Position numbers and translations under genes: made by a program. The notes under the pieces were generated by a model. The model was given only the letters and a program-made list of their open reading frames with translations. It ran no database searches and was not told the origin of the DNA. A stretch of 64,000 nt of DNA. Origin: a virus. The stretch is taken from IMG/VR virus record IMGVR_UViG_3300001533_002103, positions 2,184-66,183 of that record; one strand, given 5' to 3'. This document shows, in pieces, positions 1 to 8,230 of the stretch. Numbering within the stretch: position 1 is the first letter of the stretch; every line of letters begins with the position of its first letter.

Positions 1-358
1 GTTTTCTTACTTCTGGATCATCTTTTATATTCATACAATACCAATATGCCAATGATGAATCAGTAATATACTTTCTAACTTCTGGATCATCTTTTACATA
101 TTTACAATATAAATATGCATACATTGACTTCTTTATATATTTTCTAACTTCTGGATCATTATTTAAGTCTTTACAATAACGATAAGCCCATTGTGAATCA
201 GTAATACGTTTTCTGATTTCTGGATCATCTTTTATATCTTTGCAATATAAATATGCCCATGATGAATCAGTAATATGTTTTCTTACTTCTGGGTCATCTC
301 TTACATCTTTACAATAATAGTAAGCCCATTTTGATATTTCTCTTGGTTCTAACCACAT
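1..358 (-). CDS. Repeat protein (23-residue WAYxYC/KDDPEVRK repeats), 3' end off the window
   Basis: Partial gene: the ATG is at 358 and the reading frame is open to base 1, so the C-terminus lies outside the window. It begins MWLEPREISKW and then repeats a unit of about 23 residues with the pattern WAYxYCKxxKDDPEVRKxITDS, at least five times. The two genes immediately upstream have the same start and the same repeat. Similar short helical-looking repeats occur in uncharacterised phage proteins; I know of no function. The W-A-Y-x-Y-C and DDPE-(V/I)-RK positions are nearly invariant, which points to a folded solenoid under selection rather than low-complexity drift. Confidence 0.75.
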   Translation of the reverse strand, partial: MWLEPREISKWAYYYCKDVRDDPEVRKHITDSSWAYLYCKDIKDDPEIRKRITDSQWAYRYCKDLNNDPEVRKYIKKSMYAYLYCKYVKDDPEVRKYITDSSLAYWYCMNIKDDPEVRK

Positions 359-360
359 TT

Positions 361-801
361 TCACTCCTTTATATATTTTCTCACTTCTGGGTCATCTTTT
401 ACAAATTTACAATAATAAAATGCCCATTTTGATTCAGTAATGTGTTTTCTGACTCCTGGATCATCTTTTACTTCCTCACAATAATAAAATGCCCATGATG
501 AATCAGTAATATATTTTCTAATTTCTAAGTCATCTCTTATATCTTTACAATAATTATATGCCCAGTATGAATCAGTAATATACTTTCTAATTTCTGGGTC
601 ATCTTTTACATCTATACAATAATTATATGCCCATTCTGGATTAGTAATGTATTTTCTAATTTCTGGGTCATCTTTTACTTTCTCACAATAATGAAATGCC
701 CATCTTGAATCAGTAATGTGTTTTCTCACTTCTGGATCATCCTTCACTTTTTTACAATACCAATAAGCCCACTTTGATATTTCTCTTGGTTCTAACCACA
801 T
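361..801 (-). CDS. Repeat protein, second of three tandem paralogues
   Basis: A 146-residue protein made almost entirely of six units of about 23 residues (WAYxYCxxVKDDPEVRKxIT), opening with MWLEPREISKW exactly like its neighbours. It starts at 801, with a GGAG-type ribosome site just upstream, and ends almost where the next paralogue begins. The three copies look like recent tandem duplications, and unit number differs between them. No signal peptide, membrane segment or catalytic motif is visible. The function is unknown; a repeat scaffold or binding protein is a guess. Confidence 0.75.
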   Translation of the reverse strand: MWLEPREISKWAYWYCKKVKDDPEVRKHITDSRWAFHYCEKVKDDPEIRKYITNPEWAYNYCIDVKDDPEIRKYITDSYWAYNYCKDIRDDLEIRKYITDSSWAFYYCEEVKDDPGVRKHITESKWAFYYCKFVKDDPEVRKYIKE

Positions 802-1175
802 TATTTCTCCTTTATATGTTTTCTCACTTCTGGATCATCTTTTATGGTTTTACAATAACGATGGACCCAGTATGAATCAGTAATATATTTTCTTACTTCT
901 GAATCATCTTTTATAAATCTACAATAATAAAATGCATACTCTGAATCAGTAATATGTTTTTTTACTTCTGAATCATCTTTTATAAATCTACAATAATTAT
1001 ATGCCCAATGTGAATCAGTAATACGTTTTCTGATTTCTGGATCATCTTTTATACCATTACAATACCAATAAGCCCATTCTGGATCAGTAATATATTTTCT
1101 GACTTCTGGATCATCTTTTATCTCTCTACAATAATTATATGCCCACTTTGATATTTCTTTTGGTTCTAACCACAT
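801..1175 (-). CDS. Repeat protein, first of three tandem paralogues
   Basis: About 124 residues with five 23-residue units of the same family as the two downstream genes. The frame is open to 1205, but the ATG at 1175 is preferred because it gives the MWLEPKEISKW start shared by all three copies and follows a TTTGGAGA ribosome site at normal spacing. The start overlaps the last bases of the upstream glycosylase-like gene by about 10 bp, suggesting translational coupling. The function is unknown. Confidence 0.75.
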   Translation of the reverse strand: MWLEPKEISKWAYNYCREIKDDPEVRKYITDPEWAYWYCNGIKDDPEIRKRITDSHWAYNYCRFIKDDSEVKKHITDSEYAFYYCRFIKDDSEVRKYITDSYWVHRYCKTIKDDPEVRKHIKEK

Positions 1176-1528
1176 TTTATTATATCTCCAAATAATTGAT
1201 GACATTTAGTACATCTTGTCAATAAATCAGATAAAGATTTTAAAGCATCAACTTTATAGTTTTGTTGTTCCTCAGATAAATAATTAATACATTGAATACA
1301 TTCTTCTTTGTTTATCTCACTTCTATGATTATATCCACGTCTTAACATTTCATTTTTTATATCTTCATGTCTTTGATATAACATCTTTGGTTCAAGACAA
1401 TTATTTCTTAAATATCCATCTACTTTTTGTTTCTTTTTCATTATAGATATAAACATATGTAATTCTACATGTTCTCCACAAAGATGTTTTTGACACATGA
1501 TTTTTGGATCAACCATCCACATTCTCAT
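1166..1528 (-). CDS. Pyrimidine-dimer DNA glycosylase-like protein (Pyr_excise/DenV family)
   Basis: A 120-residue protein. Residues 10-25 read IMCQKHLCGEHVELHM, which matches the conserved CxxHLxGEHxELH core of the Pyr_excise family, whose T4 member DenV cleaves UV-induced pyrimidine dimers. The length is close to the family norm. In DenV the catalytic nucleophile is the N-terminal Thr2; here the N-terminus reads MRMWMVDP, so the nucleophile is not obvious and activity is uncertain. Two CxxC-type pairs near the C-terminus (CIQC, CTKC) suggest a zinc site not found in DenV. A role in UV or base-damage repair of phage DNA is inferred from family membership. Confidence 0.6.
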   Translation of the reverse strand: MRMWMVDPKIMCQKHLCGEHVELHMFISIMKKKQKVDGYLRNNCLEPKMLYQRHEDIKNEMLRRGYNHRSEINKEECIQCINYLSEEQQNYKVDALKSLSDLLTRCTKCHQLFGDIIKCG

Positions 1529-1529
1529 C

Positions 1530-1874
1530 TTATGTATACCATATTCTGCTATTAATATTTCTAGTTGATAAATGATTATTTAATAATTCAACTATTGAAG
1601 TTCTTATTGATACACTAAATAACAAAGAAAATAACTTTGTTTCGATTACTTTTTGATTAACTTTTGTTTCCTTGCATATTTCGGATATAATATTTTTAGC
1701 TTCATCTGGTATAATTAATGTCACTCTATACTTCTTTCCACTTTTTGTATTATTTGTATAAATGGTTGGATTTAATGTAATCAAACGAGTTATTATTAGA
1801 CTTATTATATCATTCTCTTTTTGTGTATGTTTTAATCCATATAATGTTTGTACTTTTTCAATGTTCTTTTCCAT
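1530..1874 (-). CDS. Small hypothetical protein
   Basis: About 114 residues, starting at the ATG at 1874, which follows a strong AAAGGAGG site. The frame is open further upstream to 1940, but that extension has no ribosome site. The middle (KKYRVTLIIPDEAKNIISEICKETKVNQKVIETKLFSLL, cited in part) is mixed beta-alpha. The stretch from the EICKETKVNQKVIE region onward could be a helix-turn-helix, but this is weak. It is divergent from the HAD gene at 2006, with which it shares an AT-rich intergenic region. Function unknown. Confidence 0.6.
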   Translation of the reverse strand: MEKNIEKVQTLYGLKHTQKENDIISLIITRLITLNPTIYTNNTKSGKKYRVTLIIPDEAKNIISEICKETKVNQKVIETKLFSLLFSVSIRTSIVELLNNHLSTRNINSRIWYT

Positions 1875-1957
1875 AAAAAAAATCCTCCTTTTGTTTAGTA
1901 TAACTTTATTATTCAATAATTTATATATATAGAAAATCATCTAATCTTCTGAATTTG

Positions 1958-1975
1958 TTAGAACAAATAACAAAA
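1958..1975 (+). promoter_or_regulatory. Candidate promoter or operator motif TTAGAACAAATAACAAAA
   Basis: This 18-bp sequence sits in the divergent intergenic region 31 bp upstream of the HAD gene. The identical 18 bp recur inverted at 8986-9003, and an 11-bp core (AGAACAAATAA) recurs upstream of the terminase gene on the minus strand near 21554-21566. Exact sharing between non-coding stretches suggests a recognition element, possibly a promoter for a phage RNA polymerase. No transcript evidence is available. Confidence 0.4.
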
Positions 1976-2005
1976 GGATAAATAAATTTTAGTGGATAAT
2001 ATAAC

Positions 2006-2503
2006 ATGAATATTAATACATATTTGAAACATATTCAAAATAACGAATCTATATTTCCGATGGACTCACCGGGAAAAGGAGTGTATAAAGTGAAGTATCC
2101 AGTTGAGGGAGGACCAGTAAATGAACACCCAAAAAAGAGTGAAGAAGAAAATAGAATTATGATAGATTTTGATGGTGTAATAAGTAGTTACAAACATGGG
2201 TGGAATAATGGAGAATTAACAGATAAGCCGAACCCAGGTGCAAAAGAAGCTTTGGATAAGTTGCATAATGATGGATATGAAATTGTGATATTTACTACAA
2301 GAGCTAGTAAAGAACACAATTTAAATCCCTCTTCTTTTCAATTAATCGAAGCTTTAGAAAAATGGTTAAATAAATACAATATATATTATGATAGAATTAC
2401 TTCTGATAAATTGGGTGCAGTTGCATATATTGACGATCGAGCAATTAGATTTGAAAATTGGAATCAAACATTAAATGATTTTAAGCAACTGAAAAATAAA
2501 TAA
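2006..2503 (+). CDS. HAD-superfamily hydrolase (nucleotidase/phosphatase-like)
   Basis: A 165-residue protein. Motif I is seen as MIDFDGVI (about residues 52-59), motif II as IFTTRA, and motif III/IV as DKLGAVAYIDDRAI near residues 132-145, in the order expected for HAD phosphatases. The compact size with no cap domain resembles phage and bacterial HAD proteins that act on nucleotides or nucleic-acid ends, but the substrate cannot be told. The first 50 residues, rich in Pro and Lys, are outside the HAD fold. It is the first plus-strand gene and precedes the tail tube gene. Confidence 0.75.
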   Translation: MNINTYLKHIQNNESIFPMDSPGKGVYKVKYPVEGGPVNEHPKKSEEENRIMIDFDGVISSYKHGWNNGELTDKPNPGAKEALDKLHNDGYEIVIFTTRASKEHNLNPSSFQLIEALEKWLNKYNIYYDRITSDKLGAVAYIDDRAIRFENWNQTLNDFKQLKNK

Positions 2504-2525
2504 AAATAATAGGAGGAAAAGAAAA

Positions 2526-3248
2526 ATGCCTATGCAAAATAGTTTTGGGCCATTATTGGGTGATAATGTTGTTACTAGACGTTTTGGTGGAACAATTACT
2601 GGAGTGGCTGAACCTTATACAACTGGGTTTCATTACATTAGATTTGATCACTTACCATCTGAGTTAACAACATATTTATCAGAACATAGTGTTCAAATTT
2701 CTAGTGTTGGAGAAATTAGTAATATATTAAGTGCTGCTTGTCTTGGTGTAACTCCCCCAGGTGGAACACTAAATAAGACGGAATTTACTGGTGTTGGTGG
2801 AATTAAATGGGCCGCACCAGCAAATATTGATTATGGTAATACTGTATCGGTTAAGTTTCTTGAAATGTCTGGAACACCAATTGCATATATTATGCATAGT
2901 TGGGTTAAGATGATAAGAGACTATAGAACTGGTGTAAGTTCTCAGAAGGAAGGGGCTGGTGTTACTAAACAAGATTATTCAGCAGTATTATATTACTGGA
3001 CGACTGCTCCTGATGGAAAAACGGTAGAATATAGTGCTTGTTATGATGGAGTATTTCCTGCAAAAGATCCACAAGATTTATTTGCAAGTGATGTGGAAAC
3101 TGTTGGACGATTGGATATAGAAATTGAATTTAATGTGGATTATGCATGGCATGAACCATGGGTAAAGTCTAAGTGTCAGAGATTGACTGAAGCTTTTACA
3201 GCTTCAAGAGTGAGAGTTCAAACCTATGGAAATGCATTAAGTTCATAA
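2526..3248 (+). CDS. Tail tube protein, T4 gp19-like
   Basis: A 240-residue protein with the layout of the T4 gp19 tail-tube family: an early FHYIRFDHLP segment, a central GTPIAYIMHSWVKMIRDYRTG region and a C-terminal DIEIEFNVDYAWHEPWV strand. Such proteins polymerise as hexameric rings into the inner tube of contractile tails. A very strong AGGAGG ribosome site precedes the ATG, consistent with a high-copy structural product. It is the first gene in a plus-strand tail and baseplate run. Exact orthology to gp19 has not been checked. Confidence 0.75.
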   Translation: MPMQNSFGPLLGDNVVTRRFGGTITGVAEPYTTGFHYIRFDHLPSELTTYLSEHSVQISSVGEISNILSAACLGVTPPGGTLNKTEFTGVGGIKWAAPANIDYGNTVSVKFLEMSGTPIAYIMHSWVKMIRDYRTGVSSQKEGAGVTKQDYSAVLYYWTTAPDGKTVEYSACYDGVFPAKDPQDLFASDVETVGRLDIEIEFNVDYAWHEPWVKSKCQRLTEAFTASRVRVQTYGNALSS

Positions 3249-3256
3249 AAAAATAA

Positions 3257-3285
3257 GGGAGCAATTTAAATAATAAGTTGTTCCC
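3257..3285 (+). terminator. Weak hairpin after tail tube gene
   Basis: An 8-bp stem with one G-U pair (GGGAGCAA / TTGTTCCC) and a 13-nt loop lies directly after the tail tube stop codon, followed by an AT-rich stretch (ATTTAAAA). It could attenuate readthrough from the highly translated tube gene into the next gene, but there is no long U-run. Confidence 0.4.
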
Positions 3286-3323
3286 ATTTAAAATACAAAT
3301 TAAATATAAAGGAGAATAAAACA

Positions 3324-4217
3324 ATGATACTTACAGAAAATAGAAATAATAATGATTCTATACTATTTTATTTATCTGTCAGGGAGGCATTAAAAGAATC
3401 GATAAATATTTCCTCATTATCAAATAAAAAGAAGTTAGCTGATTATATAACAAATGAGATGACTGATTATGAAGCTTTGTCATTATTAGTTACTGGAAAA
3501 TTACCAAAAGAAAAATATGATTTAGCAAATGAACATTTACTCTTAAGTAATTTAAAAGAATCTATTCTAGAAAATTTTGAGGTTATATCAGAGGCAGTAG
3601 ATTCAAATGTTATAAAAAGTTTTATATTTGAAGTTGCTCCGTTGTTTCCTGATTATTCATCCAATAATAATTTATTGGAAGTAGATATTGCAAACAGCTC
3701 TGCATGGTCTGAAGTACCAGTGAAGGCTGCTGCTAAGGCTGCTGGTGGTGGTGCTGGTGGTGGTGGAATTATGAATACTTTAAAGGGAATTGCACAAAAA
3801 TTTGGTGCAAGTGGTGTTTCAAAGAAAGTTGCATCACCTGATCTTGCAAACGATCCGGGGTGGTCTGAAGTACCAGTGAAGGCTGCTAGTAAAGCTGCTG
3901 GTAAAGCTGCTGGTGGTGGTATAAGTGGTAAAGCTGTAATTGGTGGGGCTGTTCTTGCTGCACTTCTTTTATATGGTGCGGCAAAAACTTATAAGAGATT
4001 CTTTAGTCAAGCAGCAAAAGCATGTAAAGGAAAATCTGGAAGAGAAAAAACTATCTGTATGAACAATTATCGAATAAAAGCTCTTCGAGCTCAACTTGCT
4101 GATATTAAAAGGGCACGTACATCCTGTTCCAAGTCTAAAGATCCTGGTAAATGTGGAAAAATAACAGGTGCTCAAATAAAGAAAATAGAGAATAAAATAC
4201 AAAAGATTGGTAGATAA
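3324..4217 (+). CDS. Putative virion protein with C-terminal membrane segment and Cys-rich helical tail (paralogue A)
   Basis: A 297-residue protein paralogous to the next gene. Residues 1-110 form a helical N-domain (ILTENRNN... to APLFPDYS). A Gly/Ala-rich linker contains two near-copies of a SEVPVKAAxKAAG stretch. A hydrophobic segment (AVIGGAVLAALLLYGA) is followed by YKRFFSQAAKACKGKSGREK, then a helical hairpin with Cys at CxGKSGREKTIC and CSKSKDPGKC. I have the impression that the last module is shared by structural proteins of several giant myoviruses, but I cannot verify this. The single membrane segment and tail-operon location suggest a tail-tip or DNA-ejection protein; this is inference. 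Confidence 0.6.
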   Translation: MILTENRNNNDSILFYLSVREALKESINISSLSNKKKLADYITNEMTDYEALSLLVTGKLPKEKYDLANEHLLLSNLKESILENFEVISEAVDSNVIKSFIFEVAPLFPDYSSNNNLLEVDIANSSAWSEVPVKAAAKAAGGGAGGGGIMNTLKGIAQKFGASGVSKKVASPDLANDPGWSEVPVKAASKAAGKAAGGGISGKAVIGGAVLAALLLYGAAKTYKRFFSQAAKACKGKSGREKTICMNNYRIKALRAQLADIKRARTSCSKSKDPGKCGKITGAQIKKIENKIQKIGR

Positions 4218-4230
4218 TAATAATAATGTA

Positions 4231-4272
4231 TGTGTAAAAAAGGTATTAATATATTAATTCCTTTTTTACACA
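4231..4272 (+). terminator. Perfect 13-bp hairpin between the two paralogues
   Basis: TGTGTAAAAAAGG (4231-4243) pairs perfectly with CCTTTTTTACACA (4260-4272). The 16-nt intervening loop is itself an AT palindrome (ATTAATATATTAAT). The U-run lies in the 3' arm, so this may work as a terminator or as an mRNA-processing hairpin ahead of the second paralogue. Confidence 0.55.
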
Positions 4273-4299
4273 TTAAAATATAAAGAGAGGAAAAAAACA

Positions 4300-5394
4300 A
4301 TGATACTTGCAGAAAATAGAAATTTTATCAATTCTTTAATGTTTTATTTAACTTTAAGAGAAACGTTAAAAGAATTTATTGATATATCAGATGTAAATAA
4401 AAAAGAGAAACTCAAAGACTTTATAACAAATGAGGCTACTGATTATGAGATTTTAACATTAGCAATAAATGGGGAATTACCAAAAGAAAAATATGATTTA
4501 GCAAATGAACATTTACTCTTAAGTAATTTAAAAGAATCTATTCTAGAAAATTTTGAGGTTATATCAGAAATAATAGATCCGAGTGTTATAAAAAGTTTTA
4601 TATTTGAAGTTGCTCCATTGTTTCCTGATTATTCATCTAATAAAAGTATAGCTGAATTTACTATTTCAAAAAACAAGGGAGAAATATTAGAAGAGGGTAT
4701 TCATGATAAACTTCTAGACCTTGGAAAAAAGATAGACGCTCTCTCTCATAAGATAAAGATTGCAAAAGCTTCTAAGGGTGCAGTTGGTGCAAGAAAGATG
4801 AAAGATATTGGAACTAAAACTCACATGACTGGTCGTGCAATCGCTTCTAGAGGTGGTCAACCAATGCCAGACATTATGCCTAAAGATGCAGCCGGCAATT
4901 TAACTAGATGGCAAAAAGAATTATCAAAATTAAAAGGTATGAAAGCTGGTTTATTAAAAAGGGCGAAAGAAACAGGGGAACAGGCAAAAACTGGAACTTA
5001 TAATGCTCTTAAAACAATTGGAGATAAATTTGGTTCTAGTGCTATTGGTAAAGAAATTTCAAAAAGAACTGGAAAAGAAGTCGGTGGTGCGGGTGTTGGA
5101 GCTGGTGTGGCTCTTGGTGCAGCTGTAGTATCATCACTCCTTTTATATGGTGCTGTAAAAACTTATAAGAGATTCTTTAGCCAAGCAGCAAAAGAATGTA
5201 AAGGAAAATCTGGAAGAGAAAAAACTATTTGTATGAATAATGCTAGAATAAAAGCTATGCAAGCACAATTAGGTGATTTGCAAAAAGCAAAAACTGCTTG
5301 TGCTAAGAGTAAGAATCCTACAAAATGTGTTAAGACAGTTACTGCTAATATTGCAAAGATACAAAATAAAATTAAGAAACTTCAATCAAAATAA
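4300..5394 (+). CDS. Putative virion protein with C-terminal membrane segment and Cys-rich helical tail (paralogue B)
   Basis: A 364-residue paralogue of the preceding gene. The N-domain (residues 1-110) is nearly identical through the PKEKYDLANEHLLLSNLKES stretch. The middle is different and longer: a basic, helical 130-residue insert replaces the Gly/Ala linker. The C-terminus restores the hydrophobic segment (VALGAAVVSSLLLYGAVKTY) and the RFFSQAAKECKGKSGREK/Cys module. Identical ends with divergent middles suggest duplication followed by middle-domain replacement. A membrane-associated tail or ejection role is likely but unproven. Confidence 0.6.
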   Translation: MILAENRNFINSLMFYLTLRETLKEFIDISDVNKKEKLKDFITNEATDYEILTLAINGELPKEKYDLANEHLLLSNLKESILENFEVISEIIDPSVIKSFIFEVAPLFPDYSSNKSIAEFTISKNKGEILEEGIHDKLLDLGKKIDALSHKIKIAKASKGAVGARKMKDIGTKTHMTGRAIASRGGQPMPDIMPKDAAGNLTRWQKELSKLKGMKAGLLKRAKETGEQAKTGTYNALKTIGDKFGSSAIGKEISKRTGKEVGGAGVGAGVALGAAVVSSLLLYGAVKTYKRFFSQAAKECKGKSGREKTICMNNARIKAMQAQLGDLQKAKTACAKSKNPTKCVKTVTANIAKIQNKIKKLQSK

Positions 5395-5449
5395 AAATAA
5401 GATATCATGAGAATATAATAAATTAAAACACGAAAGAAAGGAGATCAAA

Positions 5450-6238
5450 ATGTTTAAAGGTTTTAATATCAAATACCCCGAGTACGAGGTAATTCTTCCT
5501 CAAACACATATGTCTTTTAATGTCAGAACATTAAATGTACAAGAGGAGGAGAAATTAAAGGGGAGTTTAATAACTCCACTACGAGTCACAGAACATTTAG
5601 ATAAATGTATATATGAATCGATTACGAAAAAACCCGATTCAATAAAAGACTTTAATACGTTTCTTCAATTAGTTACTATTAAAGATAGAGAAGCATTACT
5701 TTATGGATTATTTCATATAACATATGAGGAAGTTAGAAATTATAATGTAACTTGTGGAAAATGTGAAAAAGAATATCCAGTTACAATACAAATTTCCAAT
5801 ATATTTAGTGCTAAGAAATATCCTGGAAATGATGTATTAAAGAAGAAAGAAAAAGTAGATCTTCCTATATCTAAAGGTGTAAGTGCTATTATTAGACAAC
5901 CAACACTTGCAGATGAATTATCGTCAATTAGGGAATTTGGTTCAATGGTTGGTTCTAATTTGGATTCAATAACAGAAACTCTAGTAATTGATAGTTTTCA
6001 ACAAGATATTACTGAACAAGTAGAACCTGTTGTTTATTCAGATCGACAAGATATTATAGATGCATATCTTTCACTCCCTTCAAAAGATAAAAGAGAAATT
6101 CATAAAAAGTATTTAGATACATTCGGACAATATGGAATTTCATTAAAAATGAAGAGTTATTGCCCTCATTGTGGATTTGAGGAAGATGTTGATATAGACT
6201 TGGTAACTAACTTTTTTCGTAATGTCTACTCGGTATGA
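5450..6238 (+). CDS. T4 gp26-like baseplate protein
   Basis: A 262-residue protein of the T4-type baseplate hub/assembly family (gp26-like). The N-terminal part (IKYPEYEVILPQT... RTLNVQEEEKLKGS) and a central zinc ribbon are typical: CGKC near residue 102 and CPHC near residue 242 probably bind one zinc. A strong AAAGGAGA site precedes the ATG. The 3' end overlaps the next small gene by 17 bp in another frame, as is common for tightly packed assembly genes. In T4, gp26 is needed for hub assembly. Confidence 0.7.
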   Translation: MFKGFNIKYPEYEVILPQTHMSFNVRTLNVQEEEKLKGSLITPLRVTEHLDKCIYESITKKPDSIKDFNTFLQLVTIKDREALLYGLFHITYEEVRNYNVTCGKCEKEYPVTIQISNIFSAKKYPGNDVLKKKEKVDLPISKGVSAIIRQPTLADELSSIREFGSMVGSNLDSITETLVIDSFQQDITEQVEPVVYSDRQDIIDAYLSLPSKDKREIHKKYLDTFGQYGISLKMKSYCPHCGFEEDVDIDLVTNFFRNVYSV

Positions 6239-6425
6239 TTTAATAGCCGAGTATAGGAAGAATTTAGAAGAAGAAATATTTGCTTGTATGGAAAGAAGTG
6301 GTCAATCATATATAGATATATGTATGATGCCAGTAAAGAGATTAGAAAATTATTTAAGATGGAAAGCAAAATTAGAAGAAGAGAAACAAAAATTAATAGA
6401 TGAAGAAATGAAAAAGAATCATTAA
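6222..6425 (+). CDS. Small tail-assembly-type protein
   Basis: A 67-residue, highly charged, helical protein (YIDICMMPVKRLENYLRWKAKLEEEKQKLIDEE region, cited in part) starting inside the end of the gp26-like gene. Its position between the gp26-like and gp25-like genes suggests an assembly chaperone of tail or baseplate, but there is no diagnostic motif. Confidence 0.5.
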   Translation: MSTRYDLIAEYRKNLEEEIFACMERSGQSYIDICMMPVKRLENYLRWKAKLEEEKQKLIDEEMKKNH

Positions 6426-6454
6426 CTCAATCTAATACATAAAGGAGATTTAAT

Positions 6455-6886
6455 TTGTCTTCATTAATAACGAAATTTAATAAGGAAGTAATTGGATCTT
6501 CTGGAAGAATTTATGATTTTCTTTCTAAGATATCTCCCTCTGGAGATTTTGAAAGAGTTAGAAATTTAGCAACAATTCTTACTTCATGGAATAATATTCT
6601 TCTGACACCAACAAGAAGTAATACATTTGATCCTGAATATGGTTGTGAAATATATAAATATGTATTTGAACCATTAGATGATGATACAATTGAAGAAATT
6701 AAAAATGAAATTGTATATCGATTAATGTTATATGATGATAGAGCGGAAATAAATGACATAGAAATTAGTAAATCTAGTGATCAGAAAAGTCTAAATGTAT
6801 CAATTATGGTATCATATGAAGGAATGGAGGGGGAAGTATCTGTTGTAATTGATAAAAATACATATCTTAAATTATTAATAGAATAA
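6455..6886 (+). CDS. Baseplate wedge protein, T4 gp25-like
   Basis: A 143-residue protein of the GPW/gp25 family: RVRNLATILTSWNNILLTPTR followed by the PEYGCEIYKYVFEP segment and a C-terminal beta-rich half. Gp25 is part of the conserved wedge core that nucleates sheath assembly. The start codon is TTG at 6455, chosen because an AAAGGAG ribosome site lies 8 bp upstream and no ATG fits. It is a normal length for the family. Confidence 0.8.
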   Translation: MSSLITKFNKEVIGSSGRIYDFLSKISPSGDFERVRNLATILTSWNNILLTPTRSNTFDPEYGCEIYKYVFEPLDDDTIEEIKNEIVYRLMLYDDRAEINDIEISKSSDQKSLNVSIMVSYEGMEGEVSVVIDKNTYLKLLIE

Positions 6887-6897
6887 AGGATCTCTTT

Positions 6898-7713
6898 ATG
6901 AAAAAATATATTAATAAATTGTTTTATATCATATTATGTATGATTATTATTACTATTATATTTTCTTTAACTATAGAATATAATGATAGAAATTCATCTT
7001 TTTCATTGAGGAATCAACCTCCAAATATAGAGTCTTTATTTTCTTCAATATTTACAATACATACAAAAGGAACAATATTTGTAGAAGGAAATAATAGACC
7101 ATATGAAATATTTGGAACAGGAGTTCACATAGGAGAAGGATATATTTTAACTTTAACTCATTGTAGTCAATTCCCTGAAATAATTACACATAAGACTCCA
7201 TTTGGAAAAGTAATGATACCTTCTAAAACTATAGAAGAGAATTGTTATATAAATGGGGAAAAATTACAACTAATTGGTCGAGAAGGAGAAATATCTTTAT
7301 TTCGAATGAAAAATCCTCCCTTAATGTTTTTATCCTTATCTAATGATGAGGAAATAAAAATGGGAAAAGAAGTAGTATTGTTTTGTAATGCTTTTGGAGA
7401 ATATCCTGGTATTAGAATTACAAATATTTATTCAAATAATACTAAAGTAAGTAAGATGTATAATATTGACGATGGGGATATATTAGAACATAGCTTTAGT
7501 CTAAATACAATTGTTATTCATGGGAGCAGTGGTTCTCCTGTTATAATATACACATATAATAATCAACCAAAAATTTTAGGCATAATACAATCATTTCTTC
7601 CTGGATCTCAACTTACTGTTGCAATAAAACCTAGTCATATAAAAGATGGTATTCAAAAAATCAAAGAAAATAATCTAGATCAATTTAATGAAAAAAGGAT
7701 TGATGTAAAATGA
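6898..7713 (+). CDS. Membrane-anchored trypsin-like serine protease
   Basis: A 271-residue protein. An N-terminal hydrophobic helix (about residues 7-25) precedes a chymotrypsin/HtrA-like fold. The His motif is LTLTHC (H88) and the Ser motif is GSSGSP (S211). The usual Asp position in the D-x-A-V-L strand is occupied by Glu (EISLF, E131). It starts 12 bp after gp25 and overlaps the next gene by an ATGA junction, so it is co-transcribed with baseplate genes. Possible roles are prohead or tail maturation, or cleaving envelope proteins on entry. Asp-to-Glu in the triad may lower activity. Confidence 0.7.
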   Translation: MKKYINKLFYIILCMIIITIIFSLTIEYNDRNSSFSLRNQPPNIESLFSSIFTIHTKGTIFVEGNNRPYEIFGTGVHIGEGYILTLTHCSQFPEIITHKTPFGKVMIPSKTIEENCYINGEKLQLIGREGEISLFRMKNPPLMFLSLSNDEEIKMGKEVVLFCNAFGEYPGIRITNIYSNNTKVSKMYNIDDGDILEHSFSLNTIVIHGSSGSPVIIYTYNNQPKILGIIQSFLPGSQLTVAIKPSHIKDGIQKIKENNLDQFNEKRIDVK

Positions 7714-8228
7714 AAGTGTATTATTTAGTACATAAAGCATATAAAGGTATATTTAGAAAGAAGTTCAAGGAAAATCTATCAATATTAGGTCTCCACGTTC
7801 AAAATGCTTTTATGTTATTTGCTGTAGTTGGAGAGATTATTGGAACTGATATTTTAAAACAAACGTATTTAATAAATCCTATAATGAAGACTTCCCCCCT
7901 TAATGATGTTACGATAATTGAAGAATTACAAAATCCAGAGTATAATACTATTTTAGTAGAAGAGATTCCATGTACACTTAAAAAATCAAAAGACGGTTAT
8001 AGTATTGATTATACATTAACTAAAAAAGGTACATATATTCCAAAACAATTTAATATACATGCAAAGGCATATGAAAATGGAGATATTGTTGATCTACTCA
8101 CAGGAGATTTTAATTTTGTAAGTCGATTTGAGGAATTTAATAAAAATCAATTCAAGATGGCTATTAATAAACAAAATGCTTTTATGAATAAATTTAAAAC
8201 TTCATTAAAGAATATAAAGATAAAATAA
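7710..8228 (+). CDS. Hypothetical tail-region protein
   Basis: A 172-residue protein starting in an ATGA overlap with the protease gene. The N-terminal 25 residues are basic (YKGIFRKKFKENL), and the rest is mixed alpha/beta with no recognised motif. Tight coupling to the baseplate genes suggests a virion or assembly role. Function not recognised. Confidence 0.55.
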   Translation: MKVYYLVHKAYKGIFRKKFKENLSILGLHVQNAFMLFAVVGEIIGTDILKQTYLINPIMKTSPLNDVTIIEELQNPEYNTILVEEIPCTLKKSKDGYSIDYTLTKKGTYIPKQFNIHAKAYENGDIVDLLTGDFNFVSRFEEFNKNQFKMAINKQNAFMNKFKTSLKNIKIK

Positions 8229-8230
8229 CA

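Noticed and set aside
1-1175. Regular 69-bp repeats resembling a CRISPR array
   Set aside because: The repeats lie inside open reading frames, are in frame, and vary at synonymous and conservative sites; there are no unique spacers.
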